Shown: piece after piece, positions 39,328 through 49,078 of the stretch
Layout: the number at the start of each line of letters is the position of its first letter
How positions within the stretch are numbered: the first letter of the stretch is position 1
The notes under the pieces: generated by a model
What the model was told of the DNA's origin: nothing
What the model saw: the letters and a program-made list of their open reading frames with translations, nothing else
The model's database searches: none
NCBI RefSeq assembly: GCF_001518815.1
Contig: NZ_CP013987.1
Span: 3,308,501-3,372,500, forward strand
Length of the DNA stretch: 64,000 bases
Source: Pseudomonas oryzihabitans
GTDB lineage: Bacteria > Pseudomonadota > Gammaproteobacteria > Pseudomonadales > Pseudomonadaceae
Direction: 5' to 3'
Position numbers and translations under genes: made by a program

Positions 39328-39999
39328 ATGCGTCTGCAAGCGGTCCTCTTCGACATGGACGGTACCCTGCTGGACACGGCGCCGGACTTCATCGCCATCC
39401 TCCAGGCCATGCGCCAGGACAGAGGCCTTGCGCCCGCTGACGAGCCCCGCCTGCGTGGCGTCATCTCCGGTGGCGCCAAGGCCATGATCCTGGCCGGCTT
39501 CGAGGTCGACCCCCTTGGCGCCGAGCTCGAACCCCTGCGCCTGGAGTTTCTCGAACGCTACCAGGAGCATTGTGCGGACCACACCCGGCTGTTCGACGGC
39601 ATGGACGAGATCCTGCGCGACTTGGACGCCGCCCGGCTGCGCTGGGGCGTGGTGACCAACAAGCCGGTGCGCTTCGCCGAACCCATCATGCGGCGCCTGG
39701 GCCTGGCCGACCGTTCGGCCTGCCTGATCTGCCCCGATCACGTCGCGCGTAGCAAGCCGGACCCGGAGATGGTCCTGCTGGCCTGCCGGCAACTGGATAT
39801 CGATCCCCAGACCGCCCTGTTCATCGGTGACGATCTGCGCGATATCGAGTCCGGTCGTGCGGCCGGCAGCAAGACAGTGGCGGCCCGCTACGGCTACATC
39901 CACCCGGACGACCACCCCGAGCACTGGGGCGCCGACGCCATCATCGACCACCCGCTGGAACTGCGCGCCCTGCTCGACCGCGCGCTGTGCGGCTGCTAG
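39328..39999 (+). CDS. mupP: N-acetylmuramic acid 6-phosphate phosphatase MupP
   Basis: 223 residues of the HAD family. [15 protein letters not shown] holds the nucleophile and acid aspartates, VVTNKP is motif II, SKPDPEM is motif III and [17 protein letters not shown] is motif IV. The protein resembles phosphoglycolate phosphatases, but its position between ubiG and yciK is the Pseudomonas mupP locus, where the enzyme works in recycling of muropeptides together with AmgK and MurU. It overlaps yciK's longer frame; the real yciK start is eight bases beyond its stop. Confidence 0.9.
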   Translation: MRLQAVLFDMDGTLLDTAPDFIAILQAMRQDRGLAPADEPRLRGVISGGAKAMILAGFEVDPLGAELEPLRLEFLERYQEHCADHTRLFDGMDEILRDLDAARLRWGVVTNKPVRFAEPIMRRLGLADRSACLICPDHVARSKPDPEMVLLACRQLDIDPQTALFIGDDLRDIESGRAAGSKTVAARYGYIHPDDHPEHWGADAIIDHPLELRALLDRALCGC

Positions 40000-40007
40000 A
40001 GGTTCAG

Positions 40008-40745
40008 ATGTTCGACTACCAGGCTCCCGCCGAGCTATTGAAAGACCGCGTCATCCTGATCACCGGCGCCAATCGCGGCATAGGCGCCGCCCTGGCCCGC
40101 GGCTGTGCCGCCCTGGGCGCCCGGGTGATTCTCCAAGGCCGCGATACGGCAGCGCTGGATCAGGTACGTGACGAGATCCAGGCCAGTGGTGGCCAGGCGG
40201 CCGAGACGCTGGTGCTGGATCTCGAGCAAGCCGATGCAGCCGCCTATGCCGCGTTGGCAGCACGACTGCAGCAGCGCCATGGGCGCCTGGATGGCCTGGT
40301 CCACAACGCCGGACTGCTGGGCCCGCGAGTCTTGCTGGAAGAGACGCCTGCGCCAGCCCTGGCCCAGGTGCTGCAGGTCAACGTCCAGGCCGGCTTCGCC
40401 CTGACCCAGGCACTGCTACCGCTGCTCAAGGCTGCGGACCAGGCCTCGGTGATCTTCACGTCCAGCAGTGTCGGTCGCAAGGGGCGTGCCGGCTGGGGAG
40501 CCTATTCGGTGTCCAAGTTTGCCACCGAAGGCCTGATGCAGGTCTGGGCCGAGGAGCTCGCGGACGCGGGTATCCGGGTCAACAGCGTCAATCCCGGCGG
40601 TACCCGTACCGCCATGCGCGCGGCGGCCTATCCGGACGAGGACCCTGCCCGGGTGCCCGCGCCGGAAGCCATCCTGCCGGTCTACCTCTATCTGCTCGGC
40701 CCGGCCAGCCAGGGCACCACCGGCCAGGCGCTCAACGCCCAATAG
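40008..40745 (+). CDS. yciK: YciK-family short-chain dehydrogenase
   Basis: 245 residues. ILITGANRGIGAALARG is the TGxxxGxG cofactor loop, VHNAGLLGPR is the NNAG-like stretch, and YSVSKFATEG contains the catalytic YxxxK. The C terminus (VNPGGTRTAMRAAAYPDEDP in outline) matches YciK. I chose the ATG at 40008, which has AGAGG upstream, over a GTG seven codons earlier. It is the last gene of mtaD-ubiG-mupP-yciK. The physiological substrate of YciK is unknown. It faces the chemoreceptor convergently. Confidence 0.92.
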   Translation: MFDYQAPAELLKDRVILITGANRGIGAALARGCAALGARVILQGRDTAALDQVRDEIQASGGQAAETLVLDLEQADAAAYAALAARLQQRHGRLDGLVHNAGLLGPRVLLEETPAPALAQVLQVNVQAGFALTQALLPLLKAADQASVIFTSSSVGRKGRAGWGAYSVSKFATEGLMQVWAEELADAGIRVNSVNPGGTRTAMRAAAYPDEDPARVPAPEAILPVYLYLLGPASQGTTGQALNAQ

Positions 40746-40754
40746 CGGATTCGG

Positions 40755-42707
40755 TCAGACGTGGAAGCGCTGCACCAGCCGTGAGAGTTCGTCGCCCAGC
40801 TCGGCCAGCTCCCGGCTGGCCGAAGCCGTCGCCGCCATCGCCTGACTGGACCGATCGGCGCCGTCGCGAATGCGCGTCACATTGACCGCCACCTCTTCGG
40901 CCACCCCGCTCTGCTGCACCGCTGCCGCGGCGATCTGCTGATTCTTCTGCTGGATGCTGGCCACCGCCGTGGCGATACCGGCAAAGGCGCGCCGGGTCTC
41001 ACCCGCACTGTCCAGCGTCCCGGCCAGCAAGGTCTCGCTCTGCTGCATCCGCTCGACGGCTTCGCCACTGCCCTTCTGCAACACCACGATAAGCTGCTCG
41101 ATCTCGATGCTCGACTGCTGGGTACGGCGCGCCAGCGCCCGGACCTCGTCGGCCACCACGGCGAAACCGCGCCCCTGGTCGCCCGCCCGGGCCGCTTCGA
41201 TGGCGGCGTTGAGCGCCAGGAGGTTGGTCTGCTCGGCCACTGCCTTGATCACGTCGAGCACACTGCTGATCGCCTGGCTGTCACGGGAGACGTTGTGCAG
41301 TCGTTCCGCCGCGGCCTGGACGTCCACCCCGAGGGTCTCGATGCCAGCCAGGCTGCGACCTATCACCGCCTGGCCATCGTTGACCTGGCGCTCGGCCTGG
41401 TCGCCAGCGCCGGCGGCGGCTTCGGCATCCGCGGCGACCCCCTGGGCCGTCGCCGCCAGTTCGGCCATGGCGGCCGCCACCTGGTCGGTTTCCTCCCGCT
41501 GGCGCGTCACCCCCTGCTGAGCGTCGCGAGCCTGCTCGGCCAGAGCCGCAGCGGACTGTCCCAGACGACCGATGCCGTTCTGCAACTGCAGCACCATGCC
41601 GCGCAACGCCGCCACCATGCTCGCGCTGGAGCGTTGCAACTGGCCGATCTCGTCACCCCGATCCACGATCAATTCGACATCCAGCTGGCCCTGGGCAATG
41701 CGCTCGGCGGCGGCGATCACCTTGCGCAACGGCCGGACGATGGCCAGGGTGATGATCAACGCGGCCAGGGCGCCCACCACCAGCGCCAGCAGGGCGACGC
41801 CGCCAATGGTCAGCAGGCGCTTGGTCATCATCGCCTGCAGTTCGGCTTCCTGTTGCCCATAGAGCGCATCGACCCGCTGCACGGCGGTCTCGGCCAGGCT
41901 GGTCATCCGCGCGCCCGCGGTCTGCTCCTGGGCCAGGGCGGCGGCATAGTCACCCAGGCGACGGATGAATTCCTTGATATTGGTGGAGACGTCCTGGATG
42001 ACCGAGGAATAGGCTGGATCGCTCAGCTGTGGCTCCACCTTGGCCAGCAGGTCAAGCGCGGCGCTGGCCGAGGGCAAGGGCTGATCGTCCACCGTGGTCT
42101 TGCTCGCCCGCGCCTGGGCTTCGTCGAGGCTCTTGAGCATCAGGCGATAGAGTTCGCCCACTTGCTGCGACAGGTTCAGGAGTTCCGCGCCCTGCTTGCC
42201 CTCGGATTCCTTCAGTGCGTAGGCGCCGTCATCCAGCAGGCCGGACTGGAGGATATCCAGGCTGTTGGCCGCGCCCTCCACCAGAAAGGCAGCGCCTTCC
42301 ATGGCCAGACGGCGCGAGGTGTTGAGGCGCTCGAAGTCGGCGAAGGCAGTGCCATAGGCCTTGGTGGCCTCACGGGCAGCATCGAGGTCCGCCGCGTGGG
42401 CAGTGCCCAGCTCAGTAGCGAGCTGACCCAGCCTGTCGAGCACGGCCGGCAAGGCCTGCCGCAGGTGTTCGGCCTGGGCCGCCTCGCCAGTCAGGCGAAA
42501 GCCCTGCTCCAGGGCGCGAACCTGCATGACCTGCCGATTGATCGCGGCCATGTCGCGTAGCGAGCCGAAGCGATGCTCCACATCCTTGAGCGCGAGGCCG
42601 CCCTGGAGGGCCACTACCAAGGTCAGCAGCAGTACCAGGCCGAAACCCACGGCAAGCTTGGTGGCGGTTCGCCAATTGGCCAGGCGGTAGCGCGCAATCC
42701 CTTCCAT
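40755..42707 (-). CDS. Methyl-accepting chemotaxis protein with long periplasmic helical domain
   Basis: 650 residues. A first membrane helix lies near residues 17-36. A ~250-residue helical periplasmic region without a PAS fold, suggestive of an HBM (helical bimodular) sensor domain, ends at a second helix near 300-325. A HAMP domain ([20 protein letters not shown]) follows, then a signalling domain with the conserved hairpin [35 protein letters not shown] (partly quoted). HBM receptors can sense TCA-cycle acids; the ligand here is not known. The ATG at 42707 has GGGG upstream. A poorly matching FliA promoter is listed separately. Confidence 0.9.
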   Translation of the reverse strand: MEGIARYRLANWRTATKLAVGFGLVLLLTLVVALQGGLALKDVEHRFGSLRDMAAINRQVMQVRALEQGFRLTGEAAQAEHLRQALPAVLDRLGQLATELGTAHAADLDAAREATKAYGTAFADFERLNTSRRLAMEGAAFLVEGAANSLDILQSGLLDDGAYALKESEGKQGAELLNLSQQVGELYRLMLKSLDEAQARASKTTVDDQPLPSASAALDLLAKVEPQLSDPAYSSVIQDVSTNIKEFIRRLGDYAAALAQEQTAGARMTSLAETAVQRVDALYGQQEAELQAMMTKRLLTIGGVALLALVVGALAALIITLAIVRPLRKVIAAAERIAQGQLDVELIVDRGDEIGQLQRSSASMVAALRGMVLQLQNGIGRLGQSAAALAEQARDAQQGVTRQREETDQVAAAMAELAATAQGVAADAEAAAGAGDQAERQVNDGQAVIGRSLAGIETLGVDVQAAAERLHNVSRDSQAISSVLDVIKAVAEQTNLLALNAAIEAARAGDQGRGFAVVADEVRALARRTQQSSIEIEQLIVVLQKGSGEAVERMQQSETLLAGTLDSAGETRRAFAGIATAVASIQQKNQQIAAAAVQQSGVAEEVAVNVTRIRDGADRSSQAMAATASASRELAELGDELSRLVQRFHV

Positions 42708-42739
42708 ACGGTACCCCAACAAGATGACAGCTACCGACG

Positions 42740-42766
42740 CTGTCGTCCGCAAAAGCCGATTCTTGA
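42740..42766 (-). promoter_or_regulatory. Weak FliA-like promoter of the chemoreceptor gene
   Basis: On the minus strand TCAAGAAT and GACGACAG are separated by 11 bases, 10 of 16 matches to TAAAGTTT-N11-GCCGATAA. Many chemoreceptor genes use FliA, but this match is poor. Confidence 0.3.
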
Positions 42767-42855
42767 GGGGGTGAAAGGCAAAACGCCGCTATTCGTCGTG
42801 CCCGGCTACGTGCACGTCGCTTTGGATCAGGACGCACACCTGGCCGGGTGATCGA

Positions 42856-43146
42856 TCAACGACCGGCGCGGGACTCGCGAATATAGAAGCGCGCCTTTTC
42901 GGCGTTCTTCACACAACCGGTGTAGGCCTCGACCTGCTGCTGGGTCTTGGCGGTGGACAGCAGGGCCAGCGCCTTGGAATAACTCACCGTGCCGGAAAAG
43001 CCTTCGGCCTTGGCCAGGTCGAGCTCCTGCCAGGCAGACCGGGTCTGGGCCGCGCAGCTGTCGCGATTGACTACCTTGCCCGAGCACCCTGCGAGCACCA
43101 CGGCGGCCAGGGTGGCGGCCAGGACGGGAACCAGTTTCGCTTTCAT
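42856..43146 (-). CDS. Small lipoprotein
   Basis: 96 residues. The signal peptide ends in a lipobox (VVLAGC, cysteine near residue 21), so the mature part of ~76 residues is probably anchored to a membrane. Two further cysteines (SCAAQT and YTGCVKN) may form a disulphide. No known domain was recognised. A good AGGAG-like site precedes the ATG. It lies 79 bases after selU and 149 bases before the chemoreceptor start, on the same strand. Confidence 0.75.
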   Translation of the reverse strand: MKAKLVPVLAATLAAVVLAGCSGKVVNRDSCAAQTRSAWQELDLAKAEGFSGTVSYSKALALLSTAKTQQQVEAYTGCVKNAEKARFYIRESRAGR

Positions 43147-43224
43147 CTCTCTTTCTCCTTGCGACCTGCAACCAGCCGAAACGGCCGGATAACCGCAGCG
43201 TAGACCGCCAGCGGCCGGCGCTGT

Positions 43225-44325
43225 TCAGCGCCGAGCGCGTAAAAACTCCACCACCGCGGCCTGGTCGCCGCTGAAGATCACCCGGGACGCCTTGCTCTCG
43301 CGCTGATAGGCGTACATGGGGTCGTAGTATTCCGCCAGCAGCCCCTCGATCCAGCCCCGGTGCGCGGCAACGTCGCCCGAACGCTCCTGTTCGGCCAGAG
43401 CGGCCTCGAGGATAGCCGACAGGCGCTGGAAGCGTTCGCCGCCCAGGCGCTTGGCGATGCCAGAGAGACTCTTGCGCAGCTGCTCGGCGAACAGTGCGAA
43501 GCCTTGCTCCGGCCCGTGCAGGCCAATGAATTCCGCCGCCAGATCGATGACGTAGTCGCGCAGGATACGTTCGATACGGTTGTCTCGGCTGTCTTCCAGC
43601 CAGACCAGCGGAAACTGCTGCATGCCCTGGTGCAACTCCAGCGGTAGCGAGCAGCGGCCGACCAGGCGCGACTCGTCTTCCAGCACGAAGTGCGCCTGCC
43701 CGGCATGGCGACGCCGCAGCAGGTCGATGGCCAGGCGATTCTCGAAATCGATCTGGCCCGGCTGCGGCGTGGCGCGTTTGCCAAAGCTCGACCCCCGGTG
43801 GTTGGCATGGCCTTCGAGATCGACGGCATTGTCGAGCTGAGCCACCACTTCCGTCTTGCCCGTGCCGGTCATGCCACCGACCACCACGAAGCTGCATTCG
43901 GCCAGGGCCTGCTGCAGCGTCTCGATGAGCAAGGTCCGCATGGCCTTGTAGCCACCCACCACGCGGGGATAGGCGATACCGCCTTCGCTGCGCAGCCATT
44001 CCTGACTGATCTGCGAGCGCAGGCCGCCGCGGAAGCAATAGAGGTAGCCTTCCGGATGCGCCTGGGCGAAATCGGCCCAGGCCTGGATGCGTTCCTCCTT
44101 CACCGCACCGGACACCAGCTGATGCCCCAGCTGCAGCGCCGCCTGCTGGCCCTGCTGCTTGTAGCGGGTACCGACGCGCTGGCGTTCCAGGTCATTCATC
44201 AGCGGCAGGTTGATCGCCTGGGGAAAGGCGCCCTTGGCAAATTCCACGGGGGCGCGGACATCGATCAGGGGGACATCGCTCAGGAACAGCGCCCGCAGAT
44301 CGCGGGCATCCTCACGCTGGCTCAT
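43225..44325 (-). CDS. selU: tRNA 2-selenouridine synthase SelU (MnmH)
   Basis: 366 residues from the ATG at 44325. An N-terminal rhodanese-like domain has [10 protein letters not shown] and the active cysteine in CFRGGLRSQ near residue 97. A C-terminal P-loop domain has [14 protein letters not shown]. It replaces sulfur with selenium in 2-thiouridine at the wobble position of some tRNAs, using selenophosphate. A frame to 44547 is open upstream, but that part overlaps selD in another frame. The start overlaps the expected selD stop (TGATG), a sign of translational coupling. Confidence 0.94.
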   Translation of the reverse strand: MSQREDARDLRALFLSDVPLIDVRAPVEFAKGAFPQAINLPLMNDLERQRVGTRYKQQGQQAALQLGHQLVSGAVKEERIQAWADFAQAHPEGYLYCFRGGLRSQISQEWLRSEGGIAYPRVVGGYKAMRTLLIETLQQALAECSFVVVGGMTGTGKTEVVAQLDNAVDLEGHANHRGSSFGKRATPQPGQIDFENRLAIDLLRRRHAGQAHFVLEDESRLVGRCSLPLELHQGMQQFPLVWLEDSRDNRIERILRDYVIDLAAEFIGLHGPEQGFALFAEQLRKSLSGIAKRLGGERFQRLSAILEAALAEQERSGDVAAHRGWIEGLLAEYYDPMYAYQRESKASRVIFSGDQAAVVEFLRARR

Positions 44326-45358
44326 CAGGCCACCTCGACCGCATGGGCACGACGATCCACCAGCCGGCCTATGGGTTGCAGCACCAGGCCCAGCTCCGCG
44401 GCCACGGCGAGAAATTCCGCCTCCCCTTCGGGGCCACGGCCACCAGCAACCCGCCACTGGTCTGGGGATCGCACAGCAGCTGGCGACGCGCCTCGTCCAG
44501 CGGGGCGATGCGGCTGCCGTAGCTGTCGAAGTTGCGCTCCGTTCCACCGGGCACGCAGCCCTGCTGGAGGTAGAAGTCCACCCCGTCGAGACGGGGAATG
44601 GCGGCGAAGTCGAGTTCGGCGGTCAGGCCGCTGCCATCGGCCATCTCCACCAGGTGGCCAAGCAGGCCGAAACCGGTGACGTCGGTCATCGCCGTCACCC
44701 CAGCCAGGCGCCCGAAGCGGCTGCCGGGACGGTTGAGCTGGCACATGGTATCCCGCGCCAGATGGCGATCCTCGGGCCGCAGCAGGGCGCGCTTCTCGGC
44801 CGTGGTGAGGATGCCGATGCCCAGCGGCTTGGTCAGATAGAGGCGACTGCCCAGAGTCGCGGTGTCATTGCGCTTGAGGTGACGCTTTTCCACGATCCCG
44901 GTCACCGCCAGGCCGAAGATCGGCTCGGGCGCATCGATGGAATGGCCACCGGCTAGGGGAATGCCGGCATCGTCGCACACTCGCCGTCCCCCGGCGATGA
45001 CCTCACGCGCCACTTCCGGCGGCAGCACATTGACCGGCCAGCCGAGGATGGCGATGGCCAGCAGCGGATCGCCACCCATGGCATAGATGTCGCTGATGGC
45101 GTTGGTGGCCGCGATCCGGCCGAAATCGAAGGGATCATCGACGATGGGCATGAAGAAGTCGGTGGTGGACACCACCCCGCGCTCTTCATCCAGACCATAG
45201 ACCGCGGCGTCGTCGCGTGAGGCATTGCCCACCCACAGCCGCGGGTCCAAGTGCTGGGCACCACTACCGGCCAGGATGGTTTCCAGGGTCTTGGGGGCGA
45301 TCTTGCAACCACAACCGGCGCCGTGGCTGTATTGGGTGAGGCGAATGGGGTCGGTCAT
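44325..45358 (-). pseudogene. selD: Selenide, water dikinase SelD, frameshifted near the 3' end
   Basis: SelD makes selenophosphate from selenide and ATP. The frame from 45358 starts [19 protein letters not shown], with the catalytic cysteine in GCGCK, and stays SelD-like for about 308 residues through [12 protein letters not shown]. It then reads [13 protein letters not shown] and stops at 44369 (329 aa). In the neighbouring frame the expected ending continues ([19 protein letters not shown]... to AVEVA) and stops at 44325, giving about 344 residues like E. coli SelD and overlapping the selU start. A single missing base in a run of C or G at about 44423-44433 explains this. It may be a real mutation or a sequence error. 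The catalytic core remains. Confidence 0.85.
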
Positions 45359-45701
45359 CGTTACTCCGGTTCAGCGGTGGCGCTCGTTCGACAGGCAGCG
45401 CGAAGGGGCGTAATAGTAGCAAATGCCCGTCCGCTGGCGGGGATGGCCTCGCTTAACAGATCGCCCGCCAAAGCAAAAGGGCTGTTTTTCGAGGGTAATC
45501 CACAGTTGCTGTGGATAACCTCGTGGAAAACCTTCCGCTGACGCCGGACAAGTGAGCGGCGGTGCGGCAATGGACAAACTGGCGATTTTTTAGCCGGTCC
45601 ACCCAACTATTTTTTCCCGGCAGAGGGTAGCCAACAGAAGCGCCATGCGTTATGGCCAGAGTGCGCTAGGATTGCCGGTTTCCCCAGTCATAGCAGCACT
45701 C
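45359..45701. other. Intergenic region selD - MFS gene, with facing DnaA-box pair
   Basis: This stretch between two divergent genes holds no convincing open frame. At 45494-45520 an inverted repeat is present: GGTAATCCACAG, three bases, CTGTGGATAACC. The right arm contains an exact DnaA box (TTATCCACA on the minus strand), and the left arm a one-mismatch version. Poly-T tracts lie at about 45589 and 45611. No promoter was assigned. Confidence 0.5.
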
Positions 45702-46892
45702 ATGTCTTCTCCAGCGATTTCACCCTCTACCGCCTGGCAGCGCGGCTTGTTGCTCGCCAGTCTCATGCTCATCGCCCTCAACTTGCGGCCAGCGCTGTCC
45801 AGCCTGTCGCCCCTGCTGCGGCAGATCGAAAGCAGCACGGGCCTGTCCAGCAGTGCCATCGGCCTGCTCACTACCCTGCCGGTACTCTGCCTGGGGCTGT
45901 TCGCGCCCCTGGCGCCACGCCTGGCCCGTCGCTGGGGCAGCGAGCGCACCCTGGGCGCCATTCTCGCCCTGCTCGCCGTGGGCATCGTCCTGCGCAGTCT
46001 CCTGCCGCCCGCCGGCCTGTTTCTCGGCAGCCTGATCGCCGGCGCCTGCATCGGTATCCTGGGCGTGCTCCTGCCGTCCCTGGTCAAGCGCGACTTCCCG
46101 GCCCAGGCCGGTCAGCTGATGGGGCTCTACACCATGATGCTGTGCATCGGCGCCGCCCTGGCCGCTGGCGCGACCGCGCCTCTGGCGGAGGCTTTCGACG
46201 GCCACTGGCAACCTGCCCTGGCCATTTGGGCACTGGTCGCCGTGGTGGCCCTGCTGGTCTGGCTGCCGCAGCTGCGTCAGCCGCCCCTGGCAGCCGCGCA
46301 TCGAAGCCAGGGCAGCTCCCTGTGGCGCAATCGCCTGGCCTGGCAGATCACCCTCTATATGGGTCTGCAATCGTCGCTGGCCTACATCGTCTTCGGTTGG
46401 CTGCCCACCCTGCTGATGGACCGGGGCCTGGGCATGGTGCAGGCCGGCTTGATGCTGTCCGGCTCGGTGATGACCCAACTGGTCAGCGCCCTCACCGCGC
46501 CCTGGCTGGCAACGCGTGGCAACGACCAGCGCCTGGCCATCGTGGTGGCCATGACCCTGACCCTCGCGGGCCTGCTGGGCTGCCTCTATGCGCCCCTGGG
46601 CAGTCTCTGGCTGTGGGCGGTAGTGCTCGGCCTTGGCCAGGGGGCCACCTTCAGCCTGGCGCTCGCCCTGCTGGTACTGCGCTCCCGCGATGCGGAAACC
46701 GCTGGCCGACTGTCCGGCATGGCTCAGGGCGCAGGATACAGCCTGGCTTCCCTGGGCCCGTTGCTGGTGGGCATCATCCACGACGCTACCCACGGCTGGG
46801 CGCCCATGGGCGTGTTGTTTACCGTGATCGCCGTGCTGGCAACGCTGTTCGGCCTGGGCGCGGGTCGCACCCGCTACGTCAACGACGTCTAG
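45702..46892 (+). CDS. CynX/NimT-family MFS transporter
   Basis: 396 residues with 12 predicted helices. LALNLRPALSSLSPLLRQI near residues 25-43 is the signature opening of the CynX/NimT (cyanate / 2-nitroimidazole) MFS group, and helix 4-5 has the GACIGILGVLLPSLVKRDFP stretch. The substrate is unknown. The frame extends to 45645. I prefer the ATG at 45702, since the extension precedes the first charged/hydrophobic boundary and has no clear Shine-Dalgarno sequence, although 45702 also has only a weak one. It converges with the DUF4892 gene, overlapping by four bases. Confidence 0.85.
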   Translation: MSSPAISPSTAWQRGLLLASLMLIALNLRPALSSLSPLLRQIESSTGLSSSAIGLLTTLPVLCLGLFAPLAPRLARRWGSERTLGAILALLAVGIVLRSLLPPAGLFLGSLIAGACIGILGVLLPSLVKRDFPAQAGQLMGLYTMMLCIGAALAAGATAPLAEAFDGHWQPALAIWALVAVVALLVWLPQLRQPPLAAAHRSQGSSLWRNRLAWQITLYMGLQSSLAYIVFGWLPTLLMDRGLGMVQAGLMLSGSVMTQLVSALTAPWLATRGNDQRLAIVVAMTLTLAGLLGCLYAPLGSLWLWAVVLGLGQGATFSLALALLVLRSRDAETAGRLSGMAQGAGYSLASLGPLLVGIIHDATHGWAPMGVLFTVIAVLATLFGLGAGRTRYVNDV

Positions 46893-47698
46893 CGGCGATA
46901 GAGACCCGCCGCCCGGCCATCATCGGTCTGCAGTCGCGGCGCGCGAATGCCCGCGTCGCGCAAGGCGTTCTGCCAGGTCACGGCCTGGTCGCCGCCGAGG
47001 GTCACGGCCACATCGCCATTGAGTGCCAGGGCCGCGGCGAATCGCGCGATCCAGGGCTGCGCCGGCTCCTTGCCCAGGGCAGGCAACAGCAACTGGCCGT
47101 CGCGCTGCAATTCCTTGAGCAGGGTGGCGGCGGTCGGCAACAGCTCCGGTAATGGCTGGCTCGCCTGCAGTCGCTCTGCGTGCAGATAGCCGCGGCGATT
47201 GCCGCGGGTGATGCCATAGAGGGTGAGCACCGTCTGAGGCTCCGCGAGTTGCAGTACCAGCAGGCCCTGCTGATCGTCAGGTCCATAGAGCATGGCTTCG
47301 CCCAGGAGGCTGTTGGCGATGACGCTGCTGGCGCCGCAATCACGCCCCTCGCACCAGTAGAGCAAGGTCGCGCCTTGCTGCTGCAGGCGCTGGCGTTCGC
47401 TGTCGAGTCGTGCCAGCGGCGGATGCCCACTGGCCAGCTCGAAGGTCTGGGTCTGGAGTTCGCCCTCTACCTGCAGCGAATCTTCCAGCCGCAGGCGGCC
47501 ACCGATGCGGCTGGCCGGCCCCAGCGGATAGAGGCGTTCAGTGGTCGCCGGCCCCGTCTCCCGAACGAGCTGGGCGTGATCCATGGGAGCGATTTCAGGT
47601 AGCACCGCTGCCTGCGCGGCGCCAACGGACAGTAGCAGGCCAATCAGCAGGGATCGCTGGACGAAAGTGGCGCGAGGGTAAAACGGATGGCTAGGCAT
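46889..47698 (-). CDS. DUF4892-like periplasmic protein
   Basis: 269 residues with a Sec-type signal peptide (LLIGLLLSVGAAQAA), mature from about residue 31. LLYWCEGRDCGASSVIANSLLGEAMLYG (in outline) with two cysteines close together and VLTLYGITRGNRRGYLHAERL match the DUF4892 family in Pseudomonas, usually next to an alpha/beta hydrolase gene as here. No enzymatic motif is visible. It lies six bases after the hydrolase stop, so they are probably cotranscribed. Confidence 0.8.
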   Translation of the reverse strand: MPSHPFYPRATFVQRSLLIGLLLSVGAAQAAVLPEIAPMDHAQLVRETGPATTERLYPLGPASRIGGRLRLEDSLQVEGELQTQTFELASGHPPLARLDSERQRLQQQGATLLYWCEGRDCGASSVIANSLLGEAMLYGPDDQQGLLVLQLAEPQTVLTLYGITRGNRRGYLHAERLQASQPLPELLPTAATLLKELQRDGQLLLPALGKEPAQPWIARFAAALALNGDVAVTLGGDQAVTWQNALRDAGIRAPRLQTDDGRAAGLYRR

Positions 47699-47704
47699 CC
47701 CGCA

Positions 47705-48586
47705 TTATTCGCCGGGCCCGATGCTGGCGGCAAAGAAGGCATTGAAACAATCTGCGACGGCCTGGGCGCCCTGGGCGTCATCCAGATGCAGATGGTGCCC
47801 ACCTGGCAGCTCGTGGAGCCGAAAGCACGGCTGCTCGCGTGCCAGCCTCATGGCCTCGGCATGAGGCGCCACGAGACCGCCCGCGGCCACCACCAGCGCC
47901 GCCGGGCAGCGCACGGCGCTCAGGCAGGCCACGGCCTGCTCCGGGGTGAAGCGGATCCGACTGGGCAGCCGCAGCCGGGGATCGGAGCGCCAGGTGTAGC
48001 CACCGGGCACGGCCATCAGCCCGCGCTCGGCGAGGAGTTCGGCGGCTTCGCGACTGACCGTCAGAGCCCCCTTTAAGCGCGCTGCCACGGCCTCTTCCAC
48101 CGTGGCATAGACCGGCTTGCGGCGATTGGGCAGCTCAAGCTCGGCGAGCAATGCCTTGCCCAGCTTCTCCGGCACCTCCGCCGCTGGCGTGGTGTAGGGC
48201 AGCAGGCCATCGATCAGCGCCAACCGTTCGATGTGATCCGGCAGGGCCGCGGCGGCGATGACGCCCACAATGGCACCCATGGAGTGCCCGAGCAGGCCGA
48301 AGCGGGTCCAGCCCAGTTGCCGCGCTGCGGCGAGCACATCCAGCACATAGTCCTGTATCGCGTAACCGACCCCGGCCGGCCGATGCGCCGACAGGCCATG
48401 CCCCGGCAGGTCCAGGGCGACGATACGCAGGCCGTGCAGCCGAGGCGCGAGCTGGGCGAAGGTCATGGCGTTGTCCAGCCAGCCATGCAGCGCCAGCACC
48501 GGATAACCATCTTCCGGACCGAACACCCGCGCGCTCAGCTCCACATGGGCGAGTTCCAGGCGCAATTCCTGTACCTGGGCCGTCAT
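47705..48586 (-). CDS. Alpha/beta hydrolase
   Basis: 293 residues. LALHGWLDNAMTF near residue 32 gives the oxyanion-hole HG motif, LGHSMGAIVG near 102 is the nucleophile elbow (Ser), and GGHHLHLDD near the C terminus carries the catalytic histidine. The fold resembles epoxide hydrolase/haloperoxidase-like esterases. The substrate is unknown. It lies 29 bases downstream of the thioesterase gene on the same strand and six bases before the DUF4892 gene, an order also found in P. aeruginosa. Confidence 0.87.
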   Translation of the reverse strand: MTAQVQELRLELAHVELSARVFGPEDGYPVLALHGWLDNAMTFAQLAPRLHGLRIVALDLPGHGLSAHRPAGVGYAIQDYVLDVLAAARQLGWTRFGLLGHSMGAIVGVIAAAALPDHIERLALIDGLLPYTTPAAEVPEKLGKALLAELELPNRRKPVYATVEEAVAARLKGALTVSREAAELLAERGLMAVPGGYTWRSDPRLRLPSRIRFTPEQAVACLSAVRCPAALVVAAGGLVAPHAEAMRLAREQPCFRLHELPGGHHLHLDDAQGAQAVADCFNAFFAASIGPGE

Positions 48587-48614
48587 GGCCGCACCTCCGC
48601 CGACCGCACGCCGT

Positions 48615-49058
48615 TCATGTCGAAGGGTGGTCCCGCTGCAGCGGGACCACGGCCACGGTCAGCCGCGACACGCATGTCAGACGGCCCTCTTCGTCGTTCA
48701 GGCGGATGTCCCAGACATGGCTACTGCGCCCCAGATGGAGGGGACGAGCGACTGCCGTCACCCGGCCGGCACGTACGCCGCGCAGGTGATTGGCGTTGAT
48801 TTCCTGACCCACGCAGTAATAGCGCGAACGATCCACGCAGAGCATGCTGGCGATGGAGCCCACCGTCTCGGCCAGAGCCACCGAGGCGCCCCCGTGCAAC
48901 AGCCCCATGGGCTGATGGGTACGCTTGTCCACCACCATGCTGGCCGTCAGGCTGCTGTCGTCCCAGGCCTCGATGCGCATGTCCAGGTGTTCGCCGAGGG
49001 TGTTCTCGAGCTGACGCCCGAGGTCCGCAGGATCCGGGAGGGTCTGCCAGATGCTCAT
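48615..49058 (-). CDS. PaaI-type hotdog-fold thioesterase
   Basis: 147 residues from the ATG at 49058 (AAGGA upstream). QPMGLLHGGASVALAETVGSIAS (in outline) is the hotdog helix with the HGG motif, and the aspartate/glutamate in ALAET is the probable catalytic acid. It probably hydrolyses an acyl-CoA. It sits between the hydrolase gene and sixA. The frame to 49142 would add 28 residues without homology. Confidence 0.87.
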   Translation of the reverse strand: MSIWQTLPDPADLGRQLENTLGEHLDMRIEAWDDSSLTASMVVDKRTHQPMGLLHGGASVALAETVGSIASMLCVDRSRYYCVGQEINANHLRGVRAGRVTAVARPLHLGRSSHVWDIRLNDEEGRLTCVSRLTVAVVPLQRDHPST

Positions 49059-49078
49059 GTTCTTTCCTTGAAAGGGCG

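Noticed and set aside
44325-45358. SelD as a selenoprotein or programmed frameshift
   Set aside because: The active residue is a normal cysteine codon, there is no in-frame TGA in the core, and no recognisable slippery site with stimulator was seen at the shift.
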